Position numbers and translations under genes: made by a program. Under the pieces are notes generated by a model, which saw only the letters and a program-made list of their open reading frames with translations, was not told where the DNA came from and ran no database searches. From positions 7,812,001 through 7,876,000 of the forward strand of contig CM082589.2 in the NCBI GenBank assembly GCA_040954595.2: a stretch of DNA of 64,000 nt, given 5' to 3'. Below are positions 1 through 10,548 of this stretch, piece after piece (within the stretch, counting starts at the first letter, position 1; every line of letters starts with the position of its first letter). This stretch comes from Balanoglossus misakiensis. Its lineage: Eukaryota; Hemichordata.

Positions 1-462
1 GCTATTGCATCAATTCGGCTGCATGTTGTTTGTACAAGGAATTCTGGAAATGAGACTTTTACATTCCTACCATCAGATGAAGCAATTTTTTTGAAAATCC
101 ATTTTCCTAAAAATGCTCACAATTTCTTGATTAAAACATGATGGAATTTAGAATATCCCGAATTCACTTTTCTGACCAAACCATGCTTTCTGATTTACGT
201 GCTTGGCATTGTTGCAGATGTGTTGCTGATAACATGCAAGTATCTAAACATGCAATATCTCATACATTTACTTCTTGTATAGTAACATTTTAATCATTCC
301 TATCGATAATTTGAAAATGGTGTAGAAATGCATTGTGGGATACCTGAGAAGAAAGGTCTAGCAAGTGATTATTTCAGAATGTTTGTAAAAAATCAGTTTG
401 CGTTTTCTTTAGATCGGAGCTGAATAATTGAAGCTCTCAGTGTGATTGTACATCTTTTGCAG
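1..462. other. Non-coding sequence at left edge
   Basis: AT-rich sequence with no convincing open reading frame or recognised repeat. If the candidate exon that follows is real, this is intron or upstream sequence of an unrecognised gene that continues past the left edge. Confidence 0.4.
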
Positions 463-538
463 GAGAACCTTCCATATTTGTATGCAGTTAATGACAAGGA
501 TATCAGCTATCTGCCACACATACAAAATGCCTACTTTG
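463..538 (+). CDS. Candidate internal exon of an unrecognised upstream gene
   Basis: A pyrimidine-rich tract ending in TTTTGCAG is followed by 25 open codons plus one base, then a usable but weak donor (G|GTATTC). The peptide begins ENLPYLYAVNDKD and ends QNAYF. Splicing to the next candidate exon keeps the frame and completes a glycine codon across the junction. Composition looks like ordinary protein rather than translated intron. I do not recognise the family. The frame stays open past the donor to about 756, so the exon end is uncertain. The support is splice signals and phase only. Confidence 0.33.
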
Positions 539-764
539 GTATTCAAATAATTCCAAACATGAAAGTCGCCAAAAATAATCCTAAGAAAACACATTCTGCG
601 TGTGATTTCACTAGTAATTACCTCAGCTGGATTTCCAATATTGGATCGTATAACTATGCATGGAAAAGTCATTACTGTCATACAAAGCCATCAGTTTCCA
701 TGGCTACACTGTCAACATGTAACCACAGTAATCTTTTTGATTTCATCTTAAGATGATTTTGCAG

Positions 765-877
765 GCTATATCAGAAATCGGTCTGTGATTACATTGGAGG
801 ATAATTTTCTCAATGAAATCATCTCTGCCTTGTTGATAACTTCAGAGAATTTTCCAACAAAGGGACATTTCTGCAAA
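765..877 (+). CDS. Candidate internal exon of the same unrecognised gene
   Basis: The acceptor is GATTTTGCAG and the donor is AAA|GTGAGT, which is strong. The 113 bases give two bases that complete the previous codon and then 37 open codons ending in phase 0. The peptide contains VITLEDNFLNEII and ends KGHFCK, with an amphipathic-helix look. Flanking frames are closed. Family not recognised. This is the best of the candidate exons in the left 10 kb because both splice sites are good. Confidence 0.42.
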
Positions 878-927
878 GTGAGTATAATTTGTACCATACA
901 GTAGGGACTTCAGGCATACTGTTATAT

Positions 928-1140
928 ACTGTAAAACAGGAAATTTTCACGAATGACAAATTTTCGCAAACTTGGCAAGTGCAAAATAAGACGTGAAAAT
1001 AAAAAGTCTCGTAAAATATTTTTCAGAGATAATGATGCAGTTAGTGAAATACGAGAACCCAAAAATGAATTGTTATGTAACATTTGCATTTTTTGATATT
1101 GCGAAATTTTCCTGTCGCGAAAATTAAAAGTTTTATAGTA
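928..1140. repeat. Palindromic MITE, TTTTCGCGA family, copy 1
   Basis: It begins ACTGTAAAACAGGAAATTTTC and ends with the inverse, so it has terminal inverted repeats around an internal segment rich in CGCGAAAA and GTGAAAATAAAAAGT. Four more copies of about 205-215 bp lie at 1848, 18860, 23005 and 32288. No coding capacity; a non-autonomous DNA element is the likely class. Confidence 0.75.
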
Positions 1141-1847
1141 CCGTTAAAGTCATATTTGTAGACGCATACATAATTATAAATGCTAGAACTCTGACTACAT
1201 GTACATATCCAAGATTAAAAGGAAATTCCGAATTTATCCGGAATTCTGAAATTAGTTCAGAGCGTGTTTTAACAGTCACCTTTTTACTTGTGACAAGAGA
1301 GATGATTTCATAGCAACTTCACTATAATCATGCCTTTATGGCAATATTATTCTACTCTCACCAGCCTATGGGATATACATTTGCCAGCTTTTCCATGTTG
1401 CAAGAGCATCCATCTCATGTAATGATTTTGCAGAGAGATACAGGCACCTCTTGCAATCTTAAAAAATCAATGTTGCCATCGACAAAGGCTTGTTTGTACA
1501 TCCGTGTTTTTCCATGAGCTGGTAGATAGGAATGATGTACAGGTAGCTGTGATGGCATCAGTGCCATTGGTCTTTCGATTGTGACAACTTCCTGTTTTGA
1601 GAGTTTATATATGGTGGGTGGTGCTACATGGGGGACAGGGCGCGCTTACTATTTTCGAAACACTTGACATCAATTCTTGGTCTTTTTGTCGGAGGTTTAT
1701 GTCTTTCTTTGGTGTATTTGGCTTTGTCCTGTGTTACTTTTTTTCGGTTGTCTGACACAGGCTCTGCTGTGCTTTGTTTGCCTTTTACAACCAGCCATTC
1801 TGTGCATCACCAGTTTGTGTTCTGGGATAATTGTGTCTTTCTGAACT
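1141..1847. other. Non-coding spacer
   Basis: No supported gene. One 88-codon frame starts at 1628 with a hydrophobic stretch, but it has no splice signals and runs straight into the MITE that follows, so I treat it as chance. Confidence 0.4.
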
Positions 1848-2062
1848 ACTGTAAAACGGGTTATTTTCGCGACAGGAAATTTTTGCGATATTAAGAAAGG
1901 CAACAGTTACGCGAGGGTTAATTTTTGCGTTCTTGTATTTCACTAATTACCTCCTTATCTCCTAAAAACATTTTACGCGACTTTTTATTTTCACATTTTT
2001 TTTTGGCTCTTGCGTATTTCGCGAAAATTTATTGCTTGCGAAAATAACCTGTTCTGAACTGT
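1848..2062. repeat. Palindromic MITE, TTTTCGCGA family, copy 2 (opposite orientation)
   Basis: The same ends as copy 1 (CTGTAAAACGGGTTATTTTCG ... AAAATAACCTGTTCTGAACTGT), but the internal segment is reverse-complemented relative to copy 1. This copy retains several intact TCGCGA and TTCGCGAAAA motifs. Confidence 0.75.
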
Positions 2063-2453
2063 ATGATGAGAATATGTCAGCTGTTATTGGTGTCTTCTTT
2101 TATGTTGTAAAATGAACACCAGTAATTTGATACCGTGGTTTGTTATTCATTATGAATTTCTGAGAAAAACAGAATTTCCAATTTCTAAAGTGATGCAGAA
2201 GCTTGTCATTTCATCTACTTATTAGTTGCGGTTTTCCAATTTGAATGCACATGCTAAAATAGTCAAGAGGGAGTTGATGTGTATTTTGTCATGCTGATTT
2301 CAGTTCAGTCTCACTGTCTCTATATGTAATTGATACAGGGCCTGAAATGTTTTCACTCTCCACGGTGATATTAAAACCTGGACTTTGACAGGTTTCCAGG
2401 TTTGATTGGAAAATACTGACAACGGTTTGTAGAGTGAAGCTGACACTGGTCAA
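2063..2453. other. Non-coding spacer
   Basis: AT-rich sequence between two repeats; nothing recognised on either strand. Confidence 0.4.
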
Positions 2454-3587
2454 ACCACAGGGAACTTAGTAATTTTGTTATTGTTGTTGTTGTTGTTGTT
2501 GTTGTTGTTAAGATTGGTAATAAAATTAAAAAAAAATCAATGTGTCATTTCTTGCTATGTTTGTCGATGTTGTAGATAACTGTAAAAAAAAACCCAACCA
2601 TAATCGTGGAAAACACGACCTAGGTCGCCGAATGTCACTACCGTCTTACATACAGGCAAGGGTGGAATCCACATGCCCTGGATCTAGGCTCATGGGCCAC
2701 CTTCAAGGCCCTGAAAAATCACCCCATTCACCAGCGAGCGATTAAATTATGCCACCATAGGCATTGAAATTTATCTCACTGACCTAATTTGGGCTTCACT
2801 TCATCTATCGACCTGCAAACGAGTGGAAAAACGGCGATTTCCAAGTCGTACCCAGTCAAATTCAATCACATTTGAATCACGCGCCCGATGGTGATGGCTC
2901 CATTTTCTCTGCCTATTTAAATTGACCAATCGGGCGCCCTGTAAAGGCTGCCTCGGCCACCCGATTGTTTATTGCTCAACTCGTACGAGTACGTGTAACT
3001 GCGTTCAAAATAACGCGAAAAAAAGGAGGCGAAACCTTAAGAGTCATACAGATAAATGGATACTTCCCAACGCTTTGTCATAAAATCTACCATTTTACGT
3101 CTTGAATACAGTGCAGTCGATAGTCAGAACGTACACTTCCGGGTGTTGCTTTACAGGGCGCCCGATTGGTCAATTTAAATAGGCAGAGAAAATGGAGCCA
3201 TCACCATCGGGCGCGTGATTCAAATGTGATTGAATTTGACTGGGTACGACTTGGAAATCGCCGTTTTTCCACTCGTTTGCAGGTCGATAGATGAAGTGAA
3301 GCCCAAATTAGGTCAGTGAGATAAATTTCAATGCCTATGGTGGCATAATTTAATCGCTCGCTGGTGAATGGGGTGATTTTTCAGGGCCTTGAAGGTGGCC
3401 CATGAGCCTAGATCCAGGGCATGTGGATTCCACCCTTGCCTGTATGTAAGACGGTAGTGACATTCGGCGACCTAGGTCGTGTTTTCCACGATTATGGTTG
3501 GGTTTTTTTTTTTACAGTTATCTACAACATCGACAAACATAGCAAGAAATGACACATTGATTTTTTTTTAATTTTATTACCAATCTT

Positions 3588-3623
<36 letters not shown>

Positions 3624-3649
3624 AACAAAATTACTAAGTTCCCTGTGGT
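2454..3649. mobile_element. Foldback element: two ~0.5 kb inverted arms around a 0.2 kb spacer
   Basis: The left arm (2454-2946) is nearly the exact reverse complement of the right arm (3149-3649). The outer ends are ACCACAGGGAACTTAGT and its inverse, and the inner ends are GGGCGCCCTGTAAAG and its inverse. Each arm carries a (GTT)n/(AAC)n microsatellite near its outer end; different repeat counts account for much of the 8-bp length difference. The spacer (2947-3148) is more GC-rich and holds no open frame of note. CAA follows the right end and precedes the left end, so a 3-bp target duplication is possible. A foldback (FB/Galileo-like) DNA transposon or a recent inverted duplication are the two readings; a transcript across it would form a ~490-bp hairpin. 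Confidence 0.8.
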
Positions 3650-3826
3650 CAAACATAATGATTTGGTGTGTGGTTACTTGTACTTTGATATTAGTTGTAA
3701 TCTTATATGGCACAAGACTTCACTGTATACTGTAGTTTGATATCAAAGATACTTAGTTAAAATTACCACGAAAATGAATTATGAAGCCTGTAAAATTGAA
3801 CTCTGTCTAATCTTGATTCCTTCCTT
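3650..3826. other. Non-coding spacer
   Basis: Short AT-rich stretch between the foldback element and the next MITE; nothing recognised. Confidence 0.4.
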
Positions 3827-4030
3827 TTAAAGGTATATATGGTCACCTATGGAAAATTAGCTATACATTACCATTGCAAATTGAGATCTAGCCAATCACA
3901 GATTTTCAGTGGGTGGCACGTCACGTGAAAAAAAGAGCGTCACCATTTGTTCTTTATAAGAACACTCAAATACGCCATTTCAGCCATGGGCATACTAGTA
4001 TGTAAATTGGAAGTGATGGTATACCTTTAA
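3827..4030. repeat. MITE, TTAAAGGTATAC family, copy 1
   Basis: The ends are TTAAAGGTATA and TATACCTTTAA in inverse orientation. Internal landmarks are GTCACCTATGGAAA, GATCTAGCCAATCACAG, a CCACCC/GGGTGG segment, and AATACGCCATTT. Two other copies lie in receptor intron 1 (13223-13429) and in the intron before exon 14 (27117-27321), in the opposite orientation. No coding capacity. Confidence 0.75.
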
Positions 4031-5509
4031 TTGACTGTGAAATGTTTATAAAAATAATTGTTACACCAACATATGTAAATTGAAGTCAGTTATAAACTAC
4101 ACTGATGTGCTTTTTGTCACTGTCTTGTAAGCAAGATTTTTATAAACTATTATTCCAAATCAGCTGTATTAAGCTAAAAACAATGTATGGAGGCAAAAAC
4201 TTTATTTCTCTTATTGACTGTATTCATAAAATCAAACTGAACTGGAAATGTCCTATAATTGAAATTTACTCTCTGAGTAATATAAGTATTGAGACAGTTG
4301 TAAATCATTGTGTCTTTGCTACTGTAAGCAGTTTATCACTTGAAACTGATTGCAGTCTGGGTGGTTGCCATAGTTTCGCAGTTACTTATGAAACCTTTCT
4401 GTGTCTAGGCATAATGCCCGATTAAAGAGAAACTGAAATTTCAGTGTTTTGACAGACATTTTGTCCAATTACCTTTTATCAAAGAATAGCTTGACGTCAG
4501 AATTCCATACTGGCCAAGCACTTCTGATCCGAAAACCACTTTGGAGAGAAGATTAAAATTCATTACTTGGTATGTTTTTTTTCTTTATGGCAACGTGTAC
4601 AGCAATTTAACAAGCTAGTTGAGAAATAAAAAAAATGGAAATATAGAAAACAATCTGATAGACATCAGTGCAACAAGACACAGCTGACAGAGTACAGTGA
4701 CATGGTGAAAGTGGGTTTATATCAGACAATTTATGCCAGCCCAACATATTTTTGCATGACAGTATGTTTTGGTGGCAATTTGGAGATGTCTACAAGTGAG
4801 GTGAAAGTAAAATGATAGCAGACAGTTTGTACACTATACTGGTTACTGTACCTTATTGATTCTGTCAACAGACTGATAGACGTTTACAAAGTGATTTTCA
4901 GGTCATTTTGCATTCATAAATAGTGTAATTAGGGGGAAGCAGAAATTTTGTGTACAAATCAAATCTTTTAATTCAGTGAGAAGTTACAATTTCTGGGCCA
5001 TGGCTTTACATGTATATATGTGCAGTTCTGTAGGTTAAAAGTCACTTTTTATTAGTGAATCTTTGGGTGAGACAATTGATGAGGACATGATGAGATTCTG
5101 CAGCATGTTGAATGTGTCACCATGGTAACTGTCTGCTGAAAGACATCATTGCTGTGATTGTTTTAAACAATTAAGAAATTCATTCGCAAAACATCATTGA
5201 GCCATGTTGTGTTATTAAACATACAGGTATTTCATTTTGGACAAACGAAATCAAAACACAGTGTCAGCGACAGCATTTAAGGGTATCACCATGGTAACTT
5301 GGCTCCTCAAGCTCTGATTCTCGAAGGTTAGGTGCATAAACTGTCTGGGAGAGGTTTTGCATCTTATTCTCAGATAAACAAAGATGCAGACTTTGTAATA
5401 TAACTAAACTTGATTGTGGAGTTCAGAATGCAACAATCAGTGGCATATTTTTACAAACAGTTTCTACTTTCTCTGAGGAAAGAAGTTAGTGTATATTTAC
5501 ACAGAACAG
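4031..5509. other. Non-coding, AT-rich
   Basis: A 106-codon frame at 4105-4425 has no splice or family support and a composition expected of chance translation. CACCATGGTAACT occurs at about 5118 and 5287 and may be a fragment of a dispersed repeat. Confidence 0.4.
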
Positions 5510-5674
5510 GGGGATTGTGAAAAATCTTTAGGAAATTTGAGTTTCAAGATGGCCAGCTTTACACCTCAAGAGAAGCATAAGATGACATTTATGGCTAGAG
5601 AAGCCAATCGGAGATTAACAGCCAAGATGCGGGTTTTGCGGACTGAGATTTTATGGCAGAAATGCCTGACCTTG
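5510..5674 (+). CDS. Candidate exon of the unrecognised upstream gene
   Basis: Fifty-five open codons lie between an ACAG acceptor and a good TTG|GTGAGG donor, phase 0 at both ends, compatible with the phase-0 donor at 877. The peptide is charged and helix-like, with FTPQEKHKMTFMAREANRRL near the middle. An alternative is a first coding exon starting at the ATG at 5549 (AAGATGG context). No family recognised. The next exon is not identified with confidence. Confidence 0.35.
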
Positions 5675-8600
5675 GTGAGGCTACAAATACCAAATGACCG
5701 AAGTCTGCAAAACCTGCAGTGTATCAGGACTGTACAAGTTTTATCATCTATGTTATGGAAAATATTATATTGATATTCTTAATTATTTTGTAGATGTGTG
5801 CATGCATCGAAAATTTATCGCTGTTGGTAGGGGGAACCCGAATTCGATAAACAAAACCATGTGAGGAAAAAGGCCATAGAAATTTGCATATTCCTTTGAA
5901 CACACTTACCCACATATATTTATTAATACTGCTATCACGTGACGATTGTGGTATGGATTTAAGCTGTATCATATCTGTAGTGGAGTCCAAAAAACAAATA
6001 AAGAAGCAATATACAAATCACATTGTATTTTATGTATTGTTGGCTGCAAGGAAATACATAGTGCATGAACGTAGATGAGATGTTTATGTGTTGAGTGTTT
6101 TACGCAGGTCATGACCTGATTTTAGATCATTGTATGTAGTTAGTGTACAAAAGAACATTTGACACTTAACAAGTAACGAAATGGGAATACCACTTTAACT
6201 GTGTGTCACCTCCATTAAATGTAAATAAAACTGCTTTCAGTATGTTGTTTAAATGACACAGAGAATGAATAACAGATCTATGGAGATTGTGAAATTATCT
6301 GGTAGGCATGTTTAATAAAAATTGTTTGCTATCTGAATTGGGGTAGATTTTAACATTTTGTCATATACTGTATTGAAATCAGAGCTGTAAAGTGTAATAT
6401 GTAATTCAAGGTTCTCTGCAGAACAATTAAATGGTATTGGCCAATACTCTTTAATTTTGAGAAAACAATAAAAAAACAATAAAAACTCATTAACACAACA
6501 ATTAATGTATTGTTATGTAAATTGATCCATATTTTGTCAGAAATTCCTAGGGAGAACATTGTTAGAGTGGTTGAACGTCTTATAGTTAGATTTTGTTGTT
6601 TTCTATTCTCAATAAAAATATTGTTGAGTCTGTCGATGGTGTACGTCTTTTTAACGAACTATAAGGAGGAAACTTTATATTTGAACATAGCAAAAATATT
6701 GAACCTGTCAACACATTACAGCTAGCTAGGCATTCATAGAAACATATACAGTGGCATGTTCATCAATTGACATCCTCATAGTTCATTTGGCCTGAGGAAC
6801 GAACAGGACATTTTAACTGCTGATAGCCACACTGAGCATGCTATTATCTGGCTACCAGCTAAACCAATATGATGAATTCATAAAAGACCCAGTAATTACC
6901 TTACAGGCTATCAACCTTATTAGCCAATGGCCACTCTTTGCTAGCAGCTTTACACTTTGTTGAGTTCCTAGGAGGCCCAGCTGTAATGCTATATTCAGCC
7001 AGGATAGCCATATTGTTGCATAATTGAAATGAATGCAACACAATGTCTGGAGGTATTATACACAGGCATTGCCTGAATATATTTCGTTCAGACTTTCTGG
7101 CTGTAGTATATTGGACAGTGTATGCTATAAGGACAGTGTACTATATGTACATCCATTTGCGTCAAGATACAATTCATTATGTACGTGTCCCCCCATTCAA
7201 ACTAAATATAGGGAAAATGTATCATGGTGCATATATGCACATCAAAAAGCTTTTAATATTTGGCTGTGATATTTTTCATACCCTGAGAGCCATTACACTG
7301 ACATGCATCAACATCTTCTATCCAAACTAACCTGGTATAAAAGACATGTGCATTTTACGAGACAAAACTAACTGCCAGACAGCCATTTTGTTGTGATGTT
7401 TTCATGCCCAAAACTATCTATCAAAGATGTTTCAACTTATTTTGTTCACTCACTGCAAATACAGTGCAATATATTAAATATACATGTACATGTGCATATC
7501 ACCTCCAGGCTAAATCCTTGTTGGAAACATTGGTAAAGCCATTTTGCAATCATATCTGGACTGATGCTGATGCTTGATTTCCTTCAGTGTCATGTTTATC
7601 TAATGATCCAGTGGGACTAGGTCATTTGATAATCGCTTATTTTTCAGATAAGAAAAGTTGAAGGATGGTGAACAGGGACTTTTATTAAAGATGCCTTTTA
7701 GGGAATTAGTGAATTTGTAAATTGAAGTCTGTTATTTTACATACAAGGCCATCATGAATTCCCATAGCCCTCAAGGGTTTGAAAGGTATAGGTGTACATG
7801 TACTTTGCCAAATAATGTCAATCATATGACACCAATTCCCCAGTCTCAGTAAACAATGCCCAATCTCCATCGTTAAAATATAAGATAACATTTTCAGAAA
7901 TGTTGAGAAATCGATTTATTACCTTGAGAGTACTTGGGTATATTTCACAAATGTTACTTTATCCTGAAATGATCATATATCAGGAATAAAAGGATAAAAA
8001 TAATCCGATTAAAATCACAGGACACTTACTGTTATTAATATGTGGTTGGTCAGATTACAACCGTAGTGTGTTCACATCTTTGGTCTACATGTTAATGCAT
8101 GAACCTGCAGATCATTTGTGACCCAGATTAAGAACCTATTAAACGCGTCAATTCATCTCTTCATGGTGTTCTGTGGGTTATTTCCTGCATCATTAGTAAC
8201 CATGGAAACCTGCTACACTGACTGTTAAACCAGTTGAATGCGCTGTAATTTATTCAAAAACCTAATGATACTATTATCATTTTGCTGTCATGCTAAAAGA
8301 TCTCTTATATATGAGTCAAATCTGGCAATATATTCTAAAAACTCTAAGGAGAAGATTTTATATGCAGTGAAATATGTCTGTTTTAACCTCTCTAAACCAG
8401 TGCATATATTGAAAATGATTATGTCATATTCTCTTTTCTGAAAGGTATCTGTAATAGACTGGCTTTATTTTAACTAATACTGCAGATCTATGTACATGTA
8501 CAAATTTGAATGAACAAAAAAAAAACCCAATAATTTGAATTAGTGTCACACCTCATTTCCTAGTATATATACACAAACACAATGTTGAAGACAAACGGAT

Positions 8601-9088
8601 TTGACGAAATGATACAGTTTGTTGTTGAGAGCTGTGTTTAAACATTTTCATCAAAGTAAGAAGTAGCTTTGTAGTAGAACTCAGGACAAGGTCGTGATTG
8701 TTCCATTTGCTAACTGTCAGTATTTTGTAGAGTTGCCATGACAACGACACCAGAGTTCATCAGTTTAAAAAAGCCTGCTAAACGCTGTTGTGTTTACAAT
8801 GTGAAGTTCACAATACCTGGCCATTGCGTTTATCATTGGCATGGCAACCATATTAAGTTCATTATTTGGTGAATTTATGTCTATCAGAGTGGTTTCTGAT
8901 GGTTGTTTTCGAATCCAGCATTTGCTTTTATGACTGACAGGTTGATTTCACTTCTCTACTGTGCAAGTGTCCAACCTATGCATAATTGGAATAAGGATAT
9001 GTGATGTTGTCAAGTCTATGCAGCTCAAAAGTCATGTGCATCTTAGAATTCACAACCATGAGCAGAGATAAAAGTGGCATTAAATGTT
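5675..9088. other. Non-coding, AT-rich
   Basis: No supported gene. The open frames here are short, overlap each other in different frames and lack splice signals. If the upstream gene is real, this is its intron or 3' flank. Confidence 0.4.
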
Positions 9089-9322
9089 AAGGGCACATGA
9101 ACTGCAACTTTGGGATAATCATCATAATTTTTTTTCAGCCCATAAAGATACAAGTGCATATGCAGATTTGGGTACTTATTTTTCTTTTAATTTTGGGGCC
9201 ATTTTGTCATAAATAAGTGTTATCTTGATATACTATGAGGCAATATAATTAAAATAAAAGCATATCCGAAATTATTTAAAGCTTAGAGTTTTTTATCCAG
9301 TTTCAGCTCATGGGCCTTTAAG
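9089..9322. repeat. Palindromic repeat (GGGCACATGAACTGCAACT family), copy 1
   Basis: It starts GGGCACATGAACTGCAACTT and ends with a diverged inverse (CCAGTTTCAGCTCATGGGCC). A partial copy in opposite orientation lies at 30249-30396, sharing GTTATCTTGATATACTA-like and AATTATTTAAAGCTTAGAG-like segments. Likely non-autonomous DNA transposon. Confidence 0.6.
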
Positions 9323-10259
9323 AAATAAGAGAATGTCCCAGTAACTAAAATTTAAGTCTTTAAATTTTCTCTAATAACTGCTAAGAAACAATTGCATTCT
9401 GGAAAAAAGTCTTATTGTGATTTCAGCACAATTTGAGTTGGTAAACTTTTATTTTTAATTTGCCGGAATAGATTTAGATTTTTGATAATGACACATTGAG
9501 AAAGCAAGTCACTTCTTAGTGAATCTTGTCGCATCTATGGTGACGAATATGAACAACATCCATTGTATAAATAGCTAGGAACCTTTTGAAGGTCGCAACA
9601 GTTGATGACAAGTGATAAAACAGCATCGTAAAATCAAACTCCTCCAAAGCAATTCTGTCTTTTATGATTTTTGTATTACCAGTACATCAGATGTGTTGGC
9701 CACCCTATATTTGAAGAGATACTTCATGCTCTGCAGAGGCAATCATTTCTTTGTCAAAACAGCTGTAGGCTTCTCGGCAAATTTATTTTTACTACTTTGC
9801 CATTTTAGGTACTGTCAGAGTCAGTAGAAGACTTTCATGGAGGGAACAAAGTGCATAGTTTCTGACTGTCGTGTACATTTTTTATGTTATAAGAACATAA
9901 CCGTTCTCGCTATCAGATCTGTATAGTATTACAAAATAGACATTTTTTGAATTTAAAAAGTTAAAATTAATTTAAAGGAATCTAAATTGGTGTTGGGCAA
10001 TTCACATGATACAGATCTCATTTCTTTGCAATTCCTCAGTTATATTACACCAACACACACACACGTCTCACTGTGCTTGTTGAATAATGGAATATTCCAA
10101 TTTTATATTGAATTAGTATGCCAGTCACGCACACATGACAGTAACATACATGATTCCTCTGATAGTACATGTTTTAGCCCCTTCTTCAGAATGGTATATT
10201 CCATCCTCAGTGGCAACCAATTGCTTCACTTTCCATTTTCTGTGTTTTTTTGCCGACAG
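9323..10259. other. Non-coding stretch upstream of the receptor's first coding exon
   Basis: AT-rich with a short (CA)n run near 10050. It lies within 1.2 kb of the receptor start codon, so the promoter may be here or just downstream. No TATA box or other core element can be assigned with confidence. Confidence 0.3.
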
Positions 10260-10376
10260 AGCTACGACCAGATTTGGAATACACCTGTTGTGATTGCGGT
10301 CCACGTTATCTCACCATTTGCGTTACCGATACAAGAAATCGTTTTATTGATGCTACCTTGGGAGTCTCTTTCTTGA
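10260..10376 (+). CDS. Doubtful terminal exon of the upstream gene, or receptor 5' UTR
   Basis: A long pyrimidine tract ending GCCGACAG is followed by 38 open codons (starts SYDQIWNTPVV, ends LPWESLS) and a TGA. It begins in phase 0, matching the phase-0 donor at 5674. The base composition is richer in G+C than its surroundings. The stop is only about 140 bp before the receptor ATG, so it may instead be 5' untranslated exon of the receptor, with the open frame a coincidence. Confidence 0.15.
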   Translation, partial: SYDQIWNTPVVIAVHVISPFALPIQEIVLLMLPWESLS

Positions 10377-10518
10377 AACATTGCCTTGATCCAGCCTCTT
10401 AGGATCACTGAAAATCTCCCGAGGATTTGTCTGCTTTTCTGAATGCTCCGTGTGGTTTTCATTGGGAGACCATATTGAACACTGAAGTGTACATCGGGAA
10501 AATCTGAATCCTGAGAAA

Positions 10519-10548
10519 ATGGAAGCTCGACTGTTGAAAGTAATTTTG
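10519..10548 (+). CDS. Receptor exon 1: start codon and first half of signal peptide
   Basis: [10 protein letters not shown], then a TTG|GTAAGT donor. The ATG has A at -3 and G at +4, and an in-frame TGA sits 36 bases upstream (10483). Joined in phase 0 to exon 2 ([11 protein letters not shown]) it makes a classic signal peptide: basic n-region, a leucine-rich core of about 11 residues, then polar residues just before the discoidin domain. That fit, over a 7.8 kb intron, is the main reason for choosing this start. A different upstream first exon cannot be excluded without RNA data. Confidence 0.72.

Noticed and set aside
1628-1894. 88-codon + strand frame with hydrophobic segments
   Set aside because: No splice signals, no family resemblance, and it runs into a MITE end.
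4105-4425. 106-codon + strand frame
   Set aside because: Composition of translated AT-rich DNA; no acceptor or donor at sensible places.
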